In this document: positions 1-7,914 of the stretch, in pieces | How positions within the stretch are numbered: position 1 is the first letter of the stretch | How the letters are laid out: the number at the start of each line of letters is the position of its first letter | Source: Oscillibacter sp. | GTDB lineage: Bacteria; Bacillota; Clostridia; Oscillospirales; Oscillospiraceae | Length of the DNA: 13,868 bases | Direction of reading: 5' to 3' | NCBI GenBank assembly: GCA_003487665.1 | Contig: DNFA01000067.1 | Location: 4,181-18,048 of the forward strand | The notes under the pieces: model-generated | What the model saw: only the letters and a program-made list of their open reading frames with translations | Databases searched by the model: none | What the model was told of the DNA's origin: nothing | Position numbers and translations under genes: made by a program

Positions 1-16
1 CACCCGCCGCAGCGAC

Positions 17-59
17 CAAAATCGCAAAATAAAATACTGTTTTTTATTTTGCGATTTTG
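17..59. repeat. AT-rich perfect inverted repeat, possible terminator
   Basis: Positions 17-34 and 42-59 are perfect reverse complements (18 bp) around a 7-base loop. The stem is mostly A/T with a CGC core. It is followed at once by a second inverted repeat. It may end transcription of a gene lying before the window, but it has no GC-rich stem followed by a free T-tract, so the terminator role is an inference. Confidence 0.55.
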
Positions 60-60
60 C

Positions 61-106
61 TTCAGCTTGTCAAAAAAGTCCGAACGGACTTTTTTGACAA
101 GCTGAA
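61..106. terminator. 22-bp perfect inverted repeat, likely bidirectional terminator
   Basis: Positions 61-82 and 85-106 are perfect reverse complements separated by only two bases. The inner GTCCG/CGGAC stem is flanked by A6 on the left and T6 on the right, the layout of an intrinsic terminator that works from both strands. The outer arm continues through CAGCTT/AAGCTG. Its last eight bases (99-106) are also part of the next inverted repeat, so the two hairpins cannot both form completely. Confidence 0.6.
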
Positions 107-136
107 ACGCCAGCCTTTCGGCTGGCGTTTCAGCTT
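99..136. repeat. GC-rich inverted repeat overlapping the previous hairpin
   Basis: Positions 99-115 pair perfectly with 120-136 (17 bp, loop TTTC). The left arm shares 99-106 with the preceding 22-bp hairpin, and TTCAGCTT occurs at both 61-68 and 129-136, so segment 99-106 can pair with either copy. No T-tract follows on the plus strand. It could be part of a terminator complex or a repeated intergenic element. Confidence 0.55.
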
Positions 137-147
137 CATCCAGTATA

Positions 148-165
148 TTTGAATATTTATTCATT
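148..165. promoter_or_regulatory. ARG-box-like operator (putative ArgR/AhrC site)
   Basis: The sequence TGAAT-ATTT-ATTCA at 150-163, with T-rich flanks, fits every position of the classical ArgR consensus WNTGAATWWWWATTCANW. It is a 6-2-6 palindrome. It lies about 115 bp upstream of the -35 box of the transporter promoter, which is far for direct repression, so regulation might need a second site (see 250-272) or it may be coincidental in AT-rich DNA. The site suggests, but does not prove, arginine-responsive control of the transporter. Confidence 0.45.
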
Positions 166-249
166 TATGCGCGGCGTAGTATCGCCATTCTGCACAATCA
201 AAACCGCATTTTCCCCCGTTTCCCCATGTGCCGTTTGTACAAATTCGCC

Positions 250-272
250 TTTGCATCGATTTTTTATGCAAA
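250..272. promoter_or_regulatory. TTTGCAT/ATGCAAA inverted repeat upstream of promoter
   Basis: TTTGCAT (250-256) and ATGCAAA (266-272) are perfect reverse complements with a 9-base T-rich spacer, ending just before the -35 box at 279. A further ATGCAT palindrome lies between the -35 and -10 boxes (288-293). The right half resembles the weaker half of an ARG box. A regulator site is plausible, and the protein involved cannot be named from sequence alone. Confidence 0.3.
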
Positions 273-278
273 AACATG

Positions 279-307
279 TTGACATTTATGCATGCGCGGT
301 GTATAGT
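279..307 (+). promoter_or_regulatory. Sigma-A-type promoter of the ABC transporter operon
   Basis: The -35 box TTGACA (279-284) and -10 box TATAGT (302-307) are separated by exactly 17 bases. Transcription would start near 314, giving a leader of about 85 bases. The leader holds a small hairpin, GGAGG (319-323) pairing with CCTCC (328-332), and then the ribosome binding site AAAGGAAG (384-391) of the binding-protein gene. Apart from this promoter, the operator candidates and the hairpins listed separately, I see no gene in 1-398. Confidence 0.8.
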
Positions 308-398
308 AGCCACTGTCAGGAGGAACTCCTCCGAAATACACGTCTATATTCCGATTCACGGTATAGAACCATACATGATTTGAAAGGAAGTAAGTAAC

Positions 399-1280
399 AT
401 GAAAAAGTTTATGGCAATGCTGCTGACGCTGGTCATGGCGCTGAGCCTGGTGGCCTGCGGCCAGAAGGCTGACGACACCAAGAAGGATGACGCCGCCGCC
501 GACACCGATGATTCTCTGGTGGTTCTGGAGAACGTGGTGGATTGGGGCGAGACAGAGCCCTATCGCGTTCTGGTGCAGAAGGGCGACCCCAAGGGTCTGC
601 TGCCCGGCATCAATAAGGCCATCGCTGAGCTGACCGCCAACGACGGTGCGCTCATCAAGGAGATCGAGAATAAGGTCGCCTCTCAGGAGACGTACACCCC
701 CGATTCCGTGTCCTCCGATCTGGCTGCCGCCGATAAGGATGCCGCTGCCAGCGACAAGCCCGTTCTGGTCATGGGCACCAGCCCCGACTATCCCCCCTAC
801 GAGTTCTTCGCTGATGCCGCTATGACCGAGTACGCCGGCATCGACGTGGAAGTGGGCAAGTACATCGCCGAGTCCATGGGTATGGAGCTGCAGATCGAGT
901 CCATGAACTTCGATAACCTGGTGACCTCCCTGAGCAACGGCGACTTCGACATGGTGCTGGCCGCCTGCGAGTACACCGAAGAGCGTGCTCTGGCCTGTGA
1001 CTTCTCCGATCCCTACTACACCGATCTGCCCCCCGTCATTCTGGTGAAGGCTGCCAACGCCGACAAGTACAAGACCGTTGACGACATCAACCAGGCCTCC
1101 GTCATCATCGGCGCCCAGAAGAACACCACCAAGGCCATGGCTGCCGCCGACATGTTCCCCGATGCTGCCAACGGCATGGTTCTGGAGTCTCTGGTCCCCA
1201 CTCTGGTCACTGAGCTGAAGAACGGCACCATCGACCTGCTGGTGCTGGACGGCAACGTGGGTCTGAGCTACGTGGGCTGA
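399..1280 (+). CDS. Polar amino-acid ABC transporter substrate-binding lipoprotein, circularly permuted
   Basis: This 293-residue protein captures a polar amino acid outside the membrane for the permease and ATPase encoded next. Residues 1-20 are a lipoprotein signal ending in lipobox LVAC (Cys20). Residues 121-293 hold the usual start and middle of a type-II binding protein: GTSPDYPPYEF, the ligand carboxylate Arg196 in TEERA, FSDPYY, the GAQKNTT loop (238-244) and Asp284 in VLDG. The protein stops nine residues later, where the family would continue with a strand, the return hinge and a closing helix. Those parts (LVVLENV, EPYRVLVQKGDPKG, INKAIAELTANDGA) are found at residues 39-97, right after the lipoprotein linker, and are joined to the core by an Ala/Asp/Ser-rich linker (98-120). 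The two parts total about one normal mature protein (roughly 230 residues). The start is set by AAAGGAAG eight bases upstream. The substrate is not identifiable; the ARG box hints at arginine. Confidence 0.88.
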   Translation: MKKFMAMLLTLVMALSLVACGQKADDTKKDDAAADTDDSLVVLENVVDWGETEPYRVLVQKGDPKGLLPGINKAIAELTANDGALIKEIENKVASQETYTPDSVSSDLAAADKDAAASDKPVLVMGTSPDYPPYEFFADAAMTEYAGIDVEVGKYIAESMGMELQIESMNFDNLVTSLSNGDFDMVLAACEYTEERALACDFSDPYYTDLPPVILVKAANADKYKTVDDINQASVIIGAQKNTTKAMAAADMFPDAANGMVLESLVPTLVTELKNGTIDLLVLDGNVGLSYVG

Positions 1281-1296
1281 TAACCCCGCCAACTAC

Positions 1297-1332
1297 CGCA
1301 AACGTGCAAAGCCCCGGCTTTGCACGCTTGCG
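1297..1332 (+). repeat. Stable intercistronic hairpin between binding protein and permease genes
   Basis: Positions 1297-1313 pair with 1316-1332 with a single mismatch (1302/1327), giving a long GC-rich stem with a minimal loop. No T-tract follows, so full termination is unlikely. Such hairpins after binding-protein genes often protect the upstream message or thin out read-through, so that the binding protein outnumbers the membrane parts. That role is inferred from position. Confidence 0.55.
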
Positions 1333-1367
1333 CTCTGTATCAGAACTTTTGAAAGGATGTCTCGTCT

Positions 1368-2099
1368 ATGTCGTGGAATGATCTGTTTGTCAACATGGAC
1401 AACACCAACTTCTTTAACTTCTCGTTCCTGCCCAAGTACGGCTCTGCCTTCGTCCGCGGCTTTGAATACACCCTGCTGCTGGCGGTGGTATCCGTGCTGC
1501 TGGCTGTGATCCCCGCTCTGCTGCTGGCTATGATGCGACTGAGCAAGGTCAAGCCCATCAAGTGGTTCGCCGGCGCGTATATCGCCGTGTTCCGTTCCAC
1601 CCCCATGCTGGTGCAGCTGTCCATCATCTACTTCGGACTGTTCCACTACATCACCCTGCCCCGTACACTCCTGTTCGGCTTTATCGCCGTCAACCGCTTT
1701 ATCCCCGGCGTGGTGGCGCTGGCACTGAACAGCTCGGCGTATGTGGCCGAGATATTCCGCGCCGGCATTCTGGCCGTGGATAAGGGGCAGACCGAGGCCG
1801 CCCGCTCTCTGGGTCTCAGCAGCTGGCAGTCCATGCGTCTGGTGGTGCTGCCCCAGGCCATCAAGAACGTCCTCCCCGCCCTGGCCAACGAGGTGGTCAC
1901 CATGGTGAAGGAATCCTCCATCTGCTCCGTGCTGGGCATGGCGGAGATCATGTACACCGCCCAGACCGTCTCCGGCAACAGCTACATCACGCTGGCGCCC
2001 TATGTGCTGGCCGCGCTGGTCTACTTCTGCATCAACTACCCCGCCTCCAAAGCGATCGAGGCCATAGAAAGGAGAATGCGCCGTGGCGACAAGCAGTAA
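1368..2099 (+). CDS. Polar amino-acid ABC transporter permease (HisM/GlnP family)
   Basis: This 243-residue inner-membrane protein forms the translocation path for the amino acid delivered by the upstream lipoprotein. It shows the family's RSTPMLVQL motif (76-84) and the cytoplasmic EAA loop EAARSLG with the following LPQA (143-164), which docks on the ATPase. Hydrophobic spans start near residues 34, 80, 112, 180 and 207. The length is normal for the family. Ribosome binding site GAAAGGA (1351-1357) lies 10 bases before the ATG. It is the only permease gene here, so a homodimer is expected. The basic C-terminus (ERRMRRGDKQ) overlaps the start of the ATPase gene by 17 bases, indicating coupled translation. 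Confidence 0.93.
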   Translation: MSWNDLFVNMDNTNFFNFSFLPKYGSAFVRGFEYTLLLAVVSVLLAVIPALLLAMMRLSKVKPIKWFAGAYIAVFRSTPMLVQLSIIYFGLFHYITLPRTLLFGFIAVNRFIPGVVALALNSSAYVAEIFRAGILAVDKGQTEAARSLGLSSWQSMRLVVLPQAIKNVLPALANEVVTMVKESSICSVLGMAEIMYTAQTVSGNSYITLAPYVLAALVYFCINYPASKAIEAIERRMRRGDKQ

Positions 2100-2832
2100 A
2101 GTTCTTATCTCCGTGAAGAGTCTGGTCAAGGAGTACAACCACGGCACCGTTCACGCGCTGGATGGCTGTGACCTGGACATCCACAAGGGCGAGGTGGTGG
2201 CCATCATCGGCCCCTCCGGTTCCGGCAAGTCCACGCTGCTGCGCAGCCTGAACATGCTGGAGGAGCCTACCTCCGGCGCCATCTTCTTCGACGGCGTGGA
2301 TCTGGCCAGCAAGTCGGTGAATATCGACCTCCACCGCCAGAAGATGGGCATGGTGTTCCAGCATTTCAACCTGTTTCCCCACAAGACCGTGCTCCAGAAC
2401 ATCACGCTGGCGCCGGTAACGCTGAAGAAAAAGACCCCCGCCGAGGCGGAAGCCCAGGCGCGCGCCCTGCTGGAGCGTATCGGTCTGTCCGATAAGGCCG
2501 ACGAGTATCCCAACATGCTCTCCGGTGGTCAGAAGCAGCGTATCGCCATCGTCCGGGCGCTGGCCATGGATCCGGAGGTCATGCTCTTCGACGAGCCCAC
2601 CTCCGCCCTTGACCCCGAAATGGTGGGCGAGGTGCTGGATCTCATGCGGGATCTGGCCAAGGAGGGCATGACCATGGCGGTCGTCACCCACGAAATGGGC
2701 TTCGCCCGCGAGGTGGCCGACCGGGTGGTATTCATGGCCGACGGCAAGATCCTGGAGGAGGGCTCTCCCACCGATATTTTCGACCATCCGCAGGATCCCC
2801 GGCTTCAGGACTTCCTCAGCAAGGTACTGTAA
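2083..2832 (+). CDS. Polar amino-acid ABC transporter ATP-binding protein (GlnQ/HisP family)
   Basis: This 249-residue cytoplasmic ATPase powers the amino-acid importer. All motifs are intact: Walker A GPSGSGKST (43-51), Q-loop Gln93 in VFQHFNLFPH, signature LSGGQ (146-150), Walker B VMLFDE (166-171), D-loop SALD, and switch His203 in VTHEMGFA. The length and the EMGFAREVADRV block are typical of the polar amino-acid group. The start is a GTG inside the end of the permease gene, chosen because AAAGGAG (2068-2074) lies eight bases upstream. It is the last gene of the operon, followed by the terminator at 2888-2928. Confidence 0.95.
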   Translation: MATSSKVLISVKSLVKEYNHGTVHALDGCDLDIHKGEVVAIIGPSGSGKSTLLRSLNMLEEPTSGAIFFDGVDLASKSVNIDLHRQKMGMVFQHFNLFPHKTVLQNITLAPVTLKKKTPAEAEAQARALLERIGLSDKADEYPNMLSGGQKQRIAIVRALAMDPEVMLFDEPTSALDPEMVGEVLDLMRDLAKEGMTMAVVTHEMGFAREVADRVVFMADGKILEEGSPTDIFDHPQDPRLQDFLSKVL

Positions 2833-2887
2833 ACCGCGATACCCGCCCTGCGCGCCCCAAGCACGGGATAAGCGATCACTCATAACG

Positions 2888-2928
2888 AAAAAATCAGCCC
2901 AACGGCTAAGCCGTTGAGCTGATTTTTT
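2888..2928. terminator. Bidirectional intrinsic terminator between convergent operons
   Basis: The arms A6-TCAGC-C-CAACGGC and GCCGTTG-A-GCTGA-T6 pair with one internal mismatch (2899/2917) and a three-base TAA loop. T7 (2923-2929) follows on the plus strand and T6 on the minus strand, so it can end both the ABC transporter transcript and the atp operon transcript, whose last stop codon is only seven bases away. Confidence 0.9.
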
Positions 2929-2934
2929 TGTTGC

Positions 2935-3341
2935 TCACATTTTCCCGCTGACGCGGAGGCGGTTCAGCGCACGGGCGAGGTTGCCCTGCGCCAGCTGATA
3001 CTCCGCCATGCTGCGCTTCTGACGCAGCGCCTCCTCCGCTTCCTCGCGGGCGCGGAGAGCGCGGTTCACATCGATGTCCTCCGGACGCTCGGCGGCGTCC
3101 AGCAGCAGGAGCACCCGGTCGCCGTCGATCTTGAACAGTCCCTGTGCCACGGCCGCCCGGCGGCGCTCGCCCTCCTCCGTCTCAAATTGCAGCTCGCCGG
3201 CGGTGACAGCGCCCACTGCGTTGCAGTGACCGGCCAGCACGCCGTATTCGCCATCGGTGGTGGGGATCACCACCGACACGCACTTGCCCCGGAAGAAGGG
3301 TACGCTGGCGGCCAGCACATCCAGCTGAAACGCGGCGGCCA

Positions 3342-3342
<1 letters not shown>
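2935..3342 (-). CDS. atpC: F-type ATP synthase epsilon subunit
   Basis: This 135-residue subunit belongs to the central stalk of the F1 sector and can restrain ATP hydrolysis. The N-terminal beta-sandwich carries the typical run TTDGEYGVLAGH followed by GAVTAGEL, and residues from about 90 onward form the two charged C-terminal helices (EDIDVNRALRAREEAEEAL and the rest). The ATG overlaps the atpD stop as TGATG, and AAAGGCGG lies just upstream; a GTG one codon earlier is possible. It is the last gene of the operon, next to the shared terminator. Confidence 0.93.
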
Positions 3343-4745
<1,403 letters not shown>

Positions 4746-4750
4746 TGAGG

Positions 4751-5653
4751 TCAGCCCTCCTTTTCTTTCTTGCTGCGCTGGGCGCGCTCACCGGCGGAGA
4801 CCTCGGTGATCTCCTGGGTGATGGCGGCCTGGCGCGCCCGGTTGAACTGGACGGACAGATCCTTCAGCAGCTCCTCCGCGTTCTGATCCGCCGCGTTCAT
4901 GGCGGTCATGCGGGCGCTCTGCTCGCTGCAGAAGCTGTCCACCAGCGCGCTGTAAATGTATCCGGTCAGGCAGCTGCGGGCGGCGTTGTCCAGCACCGCC
5001 TTGGCACTGGGCACGAACTCATACACCGCGTCGCCGGCGGTCGCCGCCGTTGCCGCGTGGAAGCGCTCCCGGTGCAGGGGCATGACCTGCGCCTGATGCA
5101 CCGTGGCCTCCAGACCGTTCTTCATGTCGGTATAGATGATCCAGACGGAGTTGATCTCGCCCGCGTCAAAGCGATCCAGCAGCAGCTCGGCAATATGCCG
5201 TGCCCTGTCCAGCGTGGGGTTCTGCGCCGTGTAGAGAAAGCTCTTTTCCACGGGCACGCCCCGCTGGGCGAACCAGCGGCGGCCGTATTCGCCCACCACA
5301 TACAGCGCCGTGCCCGGATGCTCCGCCATGAGCTGCTGCCCCTGGCGGATGACATTCTGGTTATAGGCGCCGGCCAGTCCCTTGTCCGCCGTGATCAGCA
5401 GACACGCCGGCACGCCGGGCAGGGGCTTTGCGTTGGGGTCTGCCGGGATCAGATAGCGGCTCTCGATGGTGCTGTCGGCGTTGAATACGCGGCCGATCTC
5501 TGTTTGCAGCGCCTGAAAGTAGGGGCGGGTGTTGTCCAGCTCCTGCTTGGCCTTGCGCAGCTTGGCCTGCGAGATCAGATACATGGCGTGGGTGATCTTC
5601 TGGGTCTGCCGCACGCTTCCGATGCGCCGGCGGATCTCACTGGTGCTCGCCAT
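4751..5653 (-). CDS. atpG: F-type ATP synthase gamma subunit
   Basis: This 300-residue rotor shaft links the c-ring to the beta subunits. The N-terminal helix STSEIRRRIGSVRQTQKITHAM and the C-terminal helix with SEQSARMTAMNAADQNAEE are the two family hallmarks; ITADKGLAGAYNQNV marks the middle domain. The usual KMVA after KIT-AM is replaced by YLIS. An open frame runs 17 codons further upstream, but the family start MASTSEI at 5653, four bases after the alpha stop, fits better. The ribosome binding site is weak (GGTGAG), suggesting translational coupling with atpA. The C-terminus has a basic tail (QRSKKEKEG). Confidence 0.94.
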   Translation of the reverse strand: MASTSEIRRRIGSVRQTQKITHAMYLISQAKLRKAKQELDNTRPYFQALQTEIGRVFNADSTIESRYLIPADPNAKPLPGVPACLLITADKGLAGAYNQNVIRQGQQLMAEHPGTALYVVGEYGRRWFAQRGVPVEKSFLYTAQNPTLDRARHIAELLLDRFDAGEINSVWIIYTDMKNGLEATVHQAQVMPLHRERFHAATAATAGDAVYEFVPSAKAVLDNAARSCLTGYIYSALVDSFCSEQSARMTAMNAADQNAEELLKDLSVQFNRARQAAITQEITEVSAGERAQRSKKEKEG

Positions 5654-5657
5654 GCGC

Positions 5658-7412
5658 TCACCGCCCGCCTGTGCGCTTGAATTTCTCCAGCGCCGTCTTT
5701 GCAAAGTCGTTGATCTGCCCGCGCAGCTCGTCGGTCAGCGCCGCGCCCTGCTCCAGCTGAAGCATCAGCGTCTGGCGGCTGACGGCGAACTCGCCCAGCA
5801 GGAAGTCCCGCAGCTGGCACACCTGCGCCACCGGCACCTGCTGATAGATGTGCGCCATAGCCGTCACCAGCGTGACGATCTGCTGCGCCTGGCTCAGCGG
5901 TGCGCTGCGCCCCTGACGCAGAATGTACATCAGGCTCTGGCCGTAGGCCAGCTGGCTCTTCGTCTCCTCGTCCAGATCGCTGGAGAACTGGGTGAACACC
6001 TCCATCTCGCGGTACTGCGCCAGATCGAGGCGCAGGGTGCCCACGGCCTTCTTCATAGCCTTGGTCTGCGCTGCGCCGCCCACACGGGACACGGACAGAC
6101 CCACGTTCACCGCCGGGCGGTGTCCGGAGAAGAACAGGCTGCTCTCCAGGAAGATCTGGCCGTCGGTGATGGAGATGATGTTGGTGGGGATGTAGGCCGA
6201 CACGTCGCCCGCCTGTGTCTCCACGATAGGCAGGGCGGTCATGCTGCCGCCGCCGCGCTCGTCGCTGAGGCGCGCGGCGCGCTCCAGCAAGCGGGAGTGC
6301 AGATAGAACACGTCGCCGGGGTAGGCCTCGCGGCCGGGAGAACGTCCCAGCAGCAGGCTCAGGGCGCGGTAGGCGATGGCATGCTTGGACAGGTCGTCGT
6401 AGACGATCAGCACATCCTTTCCCTTGTTCATGAAGTACTCGCCGATGGCGGCGCCGGCATAGGGCGCGATGTACTGCATGGAGGCGGACTCGCCGGCGCC
6501 GGCGCAAACGATGATAGAGTAGCTCATGGCATCGTGGCGGCGCAGCAGCTCGGCGATCTGCGCCACGGAGCTGGCCTTCTGGCCGATAGCCACGTAGATG
6601 CAGATCATGTCCTTGCCCTTCTGGTTCAGGATGGTGTCGATGGCGATAGCGGTCTTACCGGTCTGGCGGTCGCCGATGATCAGCTCACGCTGACCGCGTC
6701 CGATGGGAAACATGGAATCGATGGACAGAATACCGGTCTGCATGGGGGTGTTGACCGGCTGGCGGTCGATGATGCCGGGGGCGGGGCTTTCGATCATGCG
6801 GTACTCGTCCGCCCGGATGTCGCCCGCGTCGTCGATGGGTGCGCCCAGCGCGTCCACCACGCGGCCGATCATAGCGTCGGATACGCCGATACCGGCGGTC
6901 TTACCGGTGCGGTACACCGCCGTGCCCTCGCTGACCTCCTCCACGCGGCCAAACAGGATGCATCCGATGCGGCCGGGGCGCAGCTCCTGCACCATGCCGC
7001 GGATGCCGCCCTCGAACAGCAGGATCTCGCCGTAGGTGGCGTTTTCCAGCCCGCTCACATAGGCGATGCCGTCCGCCACGGTGAGCACACTGCCCACCTC
7101 GCGGGCGCATACCTCCGGCACCCAGCTGCGCACGGCGTCCCGGATCAGCGGGATCACGGAACTGGCGCCGGGCTTCAGCTCCACCAGCTTTTCCTTCAGC
7201 TGGCTCAGACGACCCTCCGCCGTCCAGTCGATGATCTCGGTGCCCAGCTCGATGCGGAAGCCGCCCACAACGGTGCGATCCTCCTGCCAGACCAGATCAA
7301 CGGCCTTGCCGTATTTCTTCGACAGCACGTCCTCCAGCTTGGCCTTCTGTGCGCTGTCCGGCGCCGCGGCGCTGAACAGTCTTGCCGTCAGGCGTGCATC
7401 AGTCGTGTTCAT
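5658..7412 (-). CDS. atpA: F-type ATP synthase alpha subunit fused to a delta C-terminal domain
   Basis: The protein has 584 residues; stand-alone alpha subunits have about 500-515. Residues from about 85 to the end are a normal alpha: VADGIAYVSGL, Walker A GDRQTGKT (247-254), VYDDLSKHA (338-345), and the arginine finger Arg443 in SVSRVGG. Residues 8-80 instead match the C-terminal domain of delta/OSCP: FSAAAPD, then KLEDVLSKKYGKAVDL, then VVGGFRIELGTEIID, then GRLSQLKEKL. The gene sits where atpH should be, overlaps atpF by 14 bases, and starts after GGAGGAGG, so no separate delta gene fits between b and alpha. The delta N-terminal domain, which normally binds the alpha N-terminus, is not seen. 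The fusion is read directly from the sequence; how the stator is assembled is inference. Confidence 0.94.
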   Translation of the reverse strand: MNTTDARLTARLFSAAAPDSAQKAKLEDVLSKKYGKAVDLVWQEDRTVVGGFRIELGTEIIDWTAEGRLSQLKEKLVELKPGASSVIPLIRDAVRSWVPEVCAREVGSVLTVADGIAYVSGLENATYGEILLFEGGIRGMVQELRPGRIGCILFGRVEEVSEGTAVYRTGKTAGIGVSDAMIGRVVDALGAPIDDAGDIRADEYRMIESPAPGIIDRQPVNTPMQTGILSIDSMFPIGRGQRELIIGDRQTGKTAIAIDTILNQKGKDMICIYVAIGQKASSVAQIAELLRRHDAMSYSIIVCAGAGESASMQYIAPYAGAAIGEYFMNKGKDVLIVYDDLSKHAIAYRALSLLLGRSPGREAYPGDVFYLHSRLLERAARLSDERGGGSMTALPIVETQAGDVSAYIPTNIISITDGQIFLESSLFFSGHRPAVNVGLSVSRVGGAAQTKAMKKAVGTLRLDLAQYREMEVFTQFSSDLDEETKSQLAYGQSLMYILRQGRSAPLSQAQQIVTLVTAMAHIYQQVPVAQVCQLRDFLLGEFAVSRQTLMLQLEQGAALTDELRGQINDFAKTALEKFKRTGGR

Positions 7413-7896
7413 GGTGTTCCTCCTCCGCTGCGTTCACAAAGGAGTCGTAAGCCTTGGCAGTCTGGGCTGCCAGGATCTTCTCCATGGCGTCCTCGGCAAT
7501 GGCCACCGCCTCGCGGTTGGCCTCCGCCACGATCTTCTGGCGCTCGCTCTCCGCGGCGGCCTTGGCATCGGACAGGATCTTGTCCGCCTGCACCCGCGCG
7601 GCGTCACGCTGCTGCTGGGCGAAGCTCTCCGCTTCCTTGGCGGCGGCGGCGCGCTTTTCCTCCAGCGCGGCGTCGAACTCCGCCTCGCGCTGGCGCATGG
7701 CGGCCTCCAGATCGGCGGTGGACTTCTCCCGCTCCTGGGCGGCGCTCTCCATGTCGGCATAGTGCTTCTCGCGCTTGGCCATGAAGCTCTTCACCGGCTT
7801 GAACAGCAGCAGATACAGCCCGCCCACCAGAATAGAGAAGTTGAAGAAGTGCAGCAGTATCTGCTGCCAATCAATATTCAGAGGGATGTTATTCAT
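7399..7896 (-). CDS. atpF: F-type ATP synthase b subunit (peripheral stalk)
   Basis: This 165-residue protein has one N-terminal membrane helix (about 13-33, LLHFFNFSILVGGLYLLLF) followed by KPVKSFMAKREKH and a long charged, Ala-rich coiled coil up to about residue 150, the usual b-subunit plan and length. It ends in an acidic, His-rich tail EEEHHEHD. Only one b gene is present, so a homodimeric stalk is expected. Its C-terminal end would meet the delta domain now fused to alpha. GGGGAG upstream supports the start; the stop overlaps the atpA start by 14 bases. Confidence 0.93.
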   Translation of the reverse strand: MNNIPLNIDWQQILLHFFNFSILVGGLYLLLFKPVKSFMAKREKHYADMESAAQEREKSTADLEAAMRQREAEFDAALEEKRAAAAKEAESFAQQQRDAARVQADKILSDAKAAAESERQKIVAEANREAVAIAEDAMEKILAAQTAKAYDSFVNAAEEEHHEHD

Positions 7897-7914
7897 AGCG
7901 GTACTCCCCGTTTC

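Noticed and set aside
3..32. Possible end of an upstream plus-strand gene (frame ending ATKIAK, TAA at 30-32)
   Set aside because: Only nine codons are visible and the stop lies inside a hairpin; it cannot be supported.
161..175. CATTTATGCGCGGC occurs both here and in the small gene near 13480
   Set aside because: A 14-base match is expected by chance at about this rate in a 14-kb window, and the surrounding sequence does not align.
149..397. 82-codon plus-strand frame in the transporter leader
   Set aside because: It begins with TTG without a ribosome binding site, and runs through the ARG box, the promoter and the leader.
5529..7784. Very long plus-strand open frame of 751 codons opposite atpG, atpA and atpF
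   Set aside because: It lies antisense to genes with clear family motifs, and its composition (His, Gln, Gly, Ala runs) is typical of a reverse-frame shadow in GC-rich DNA.
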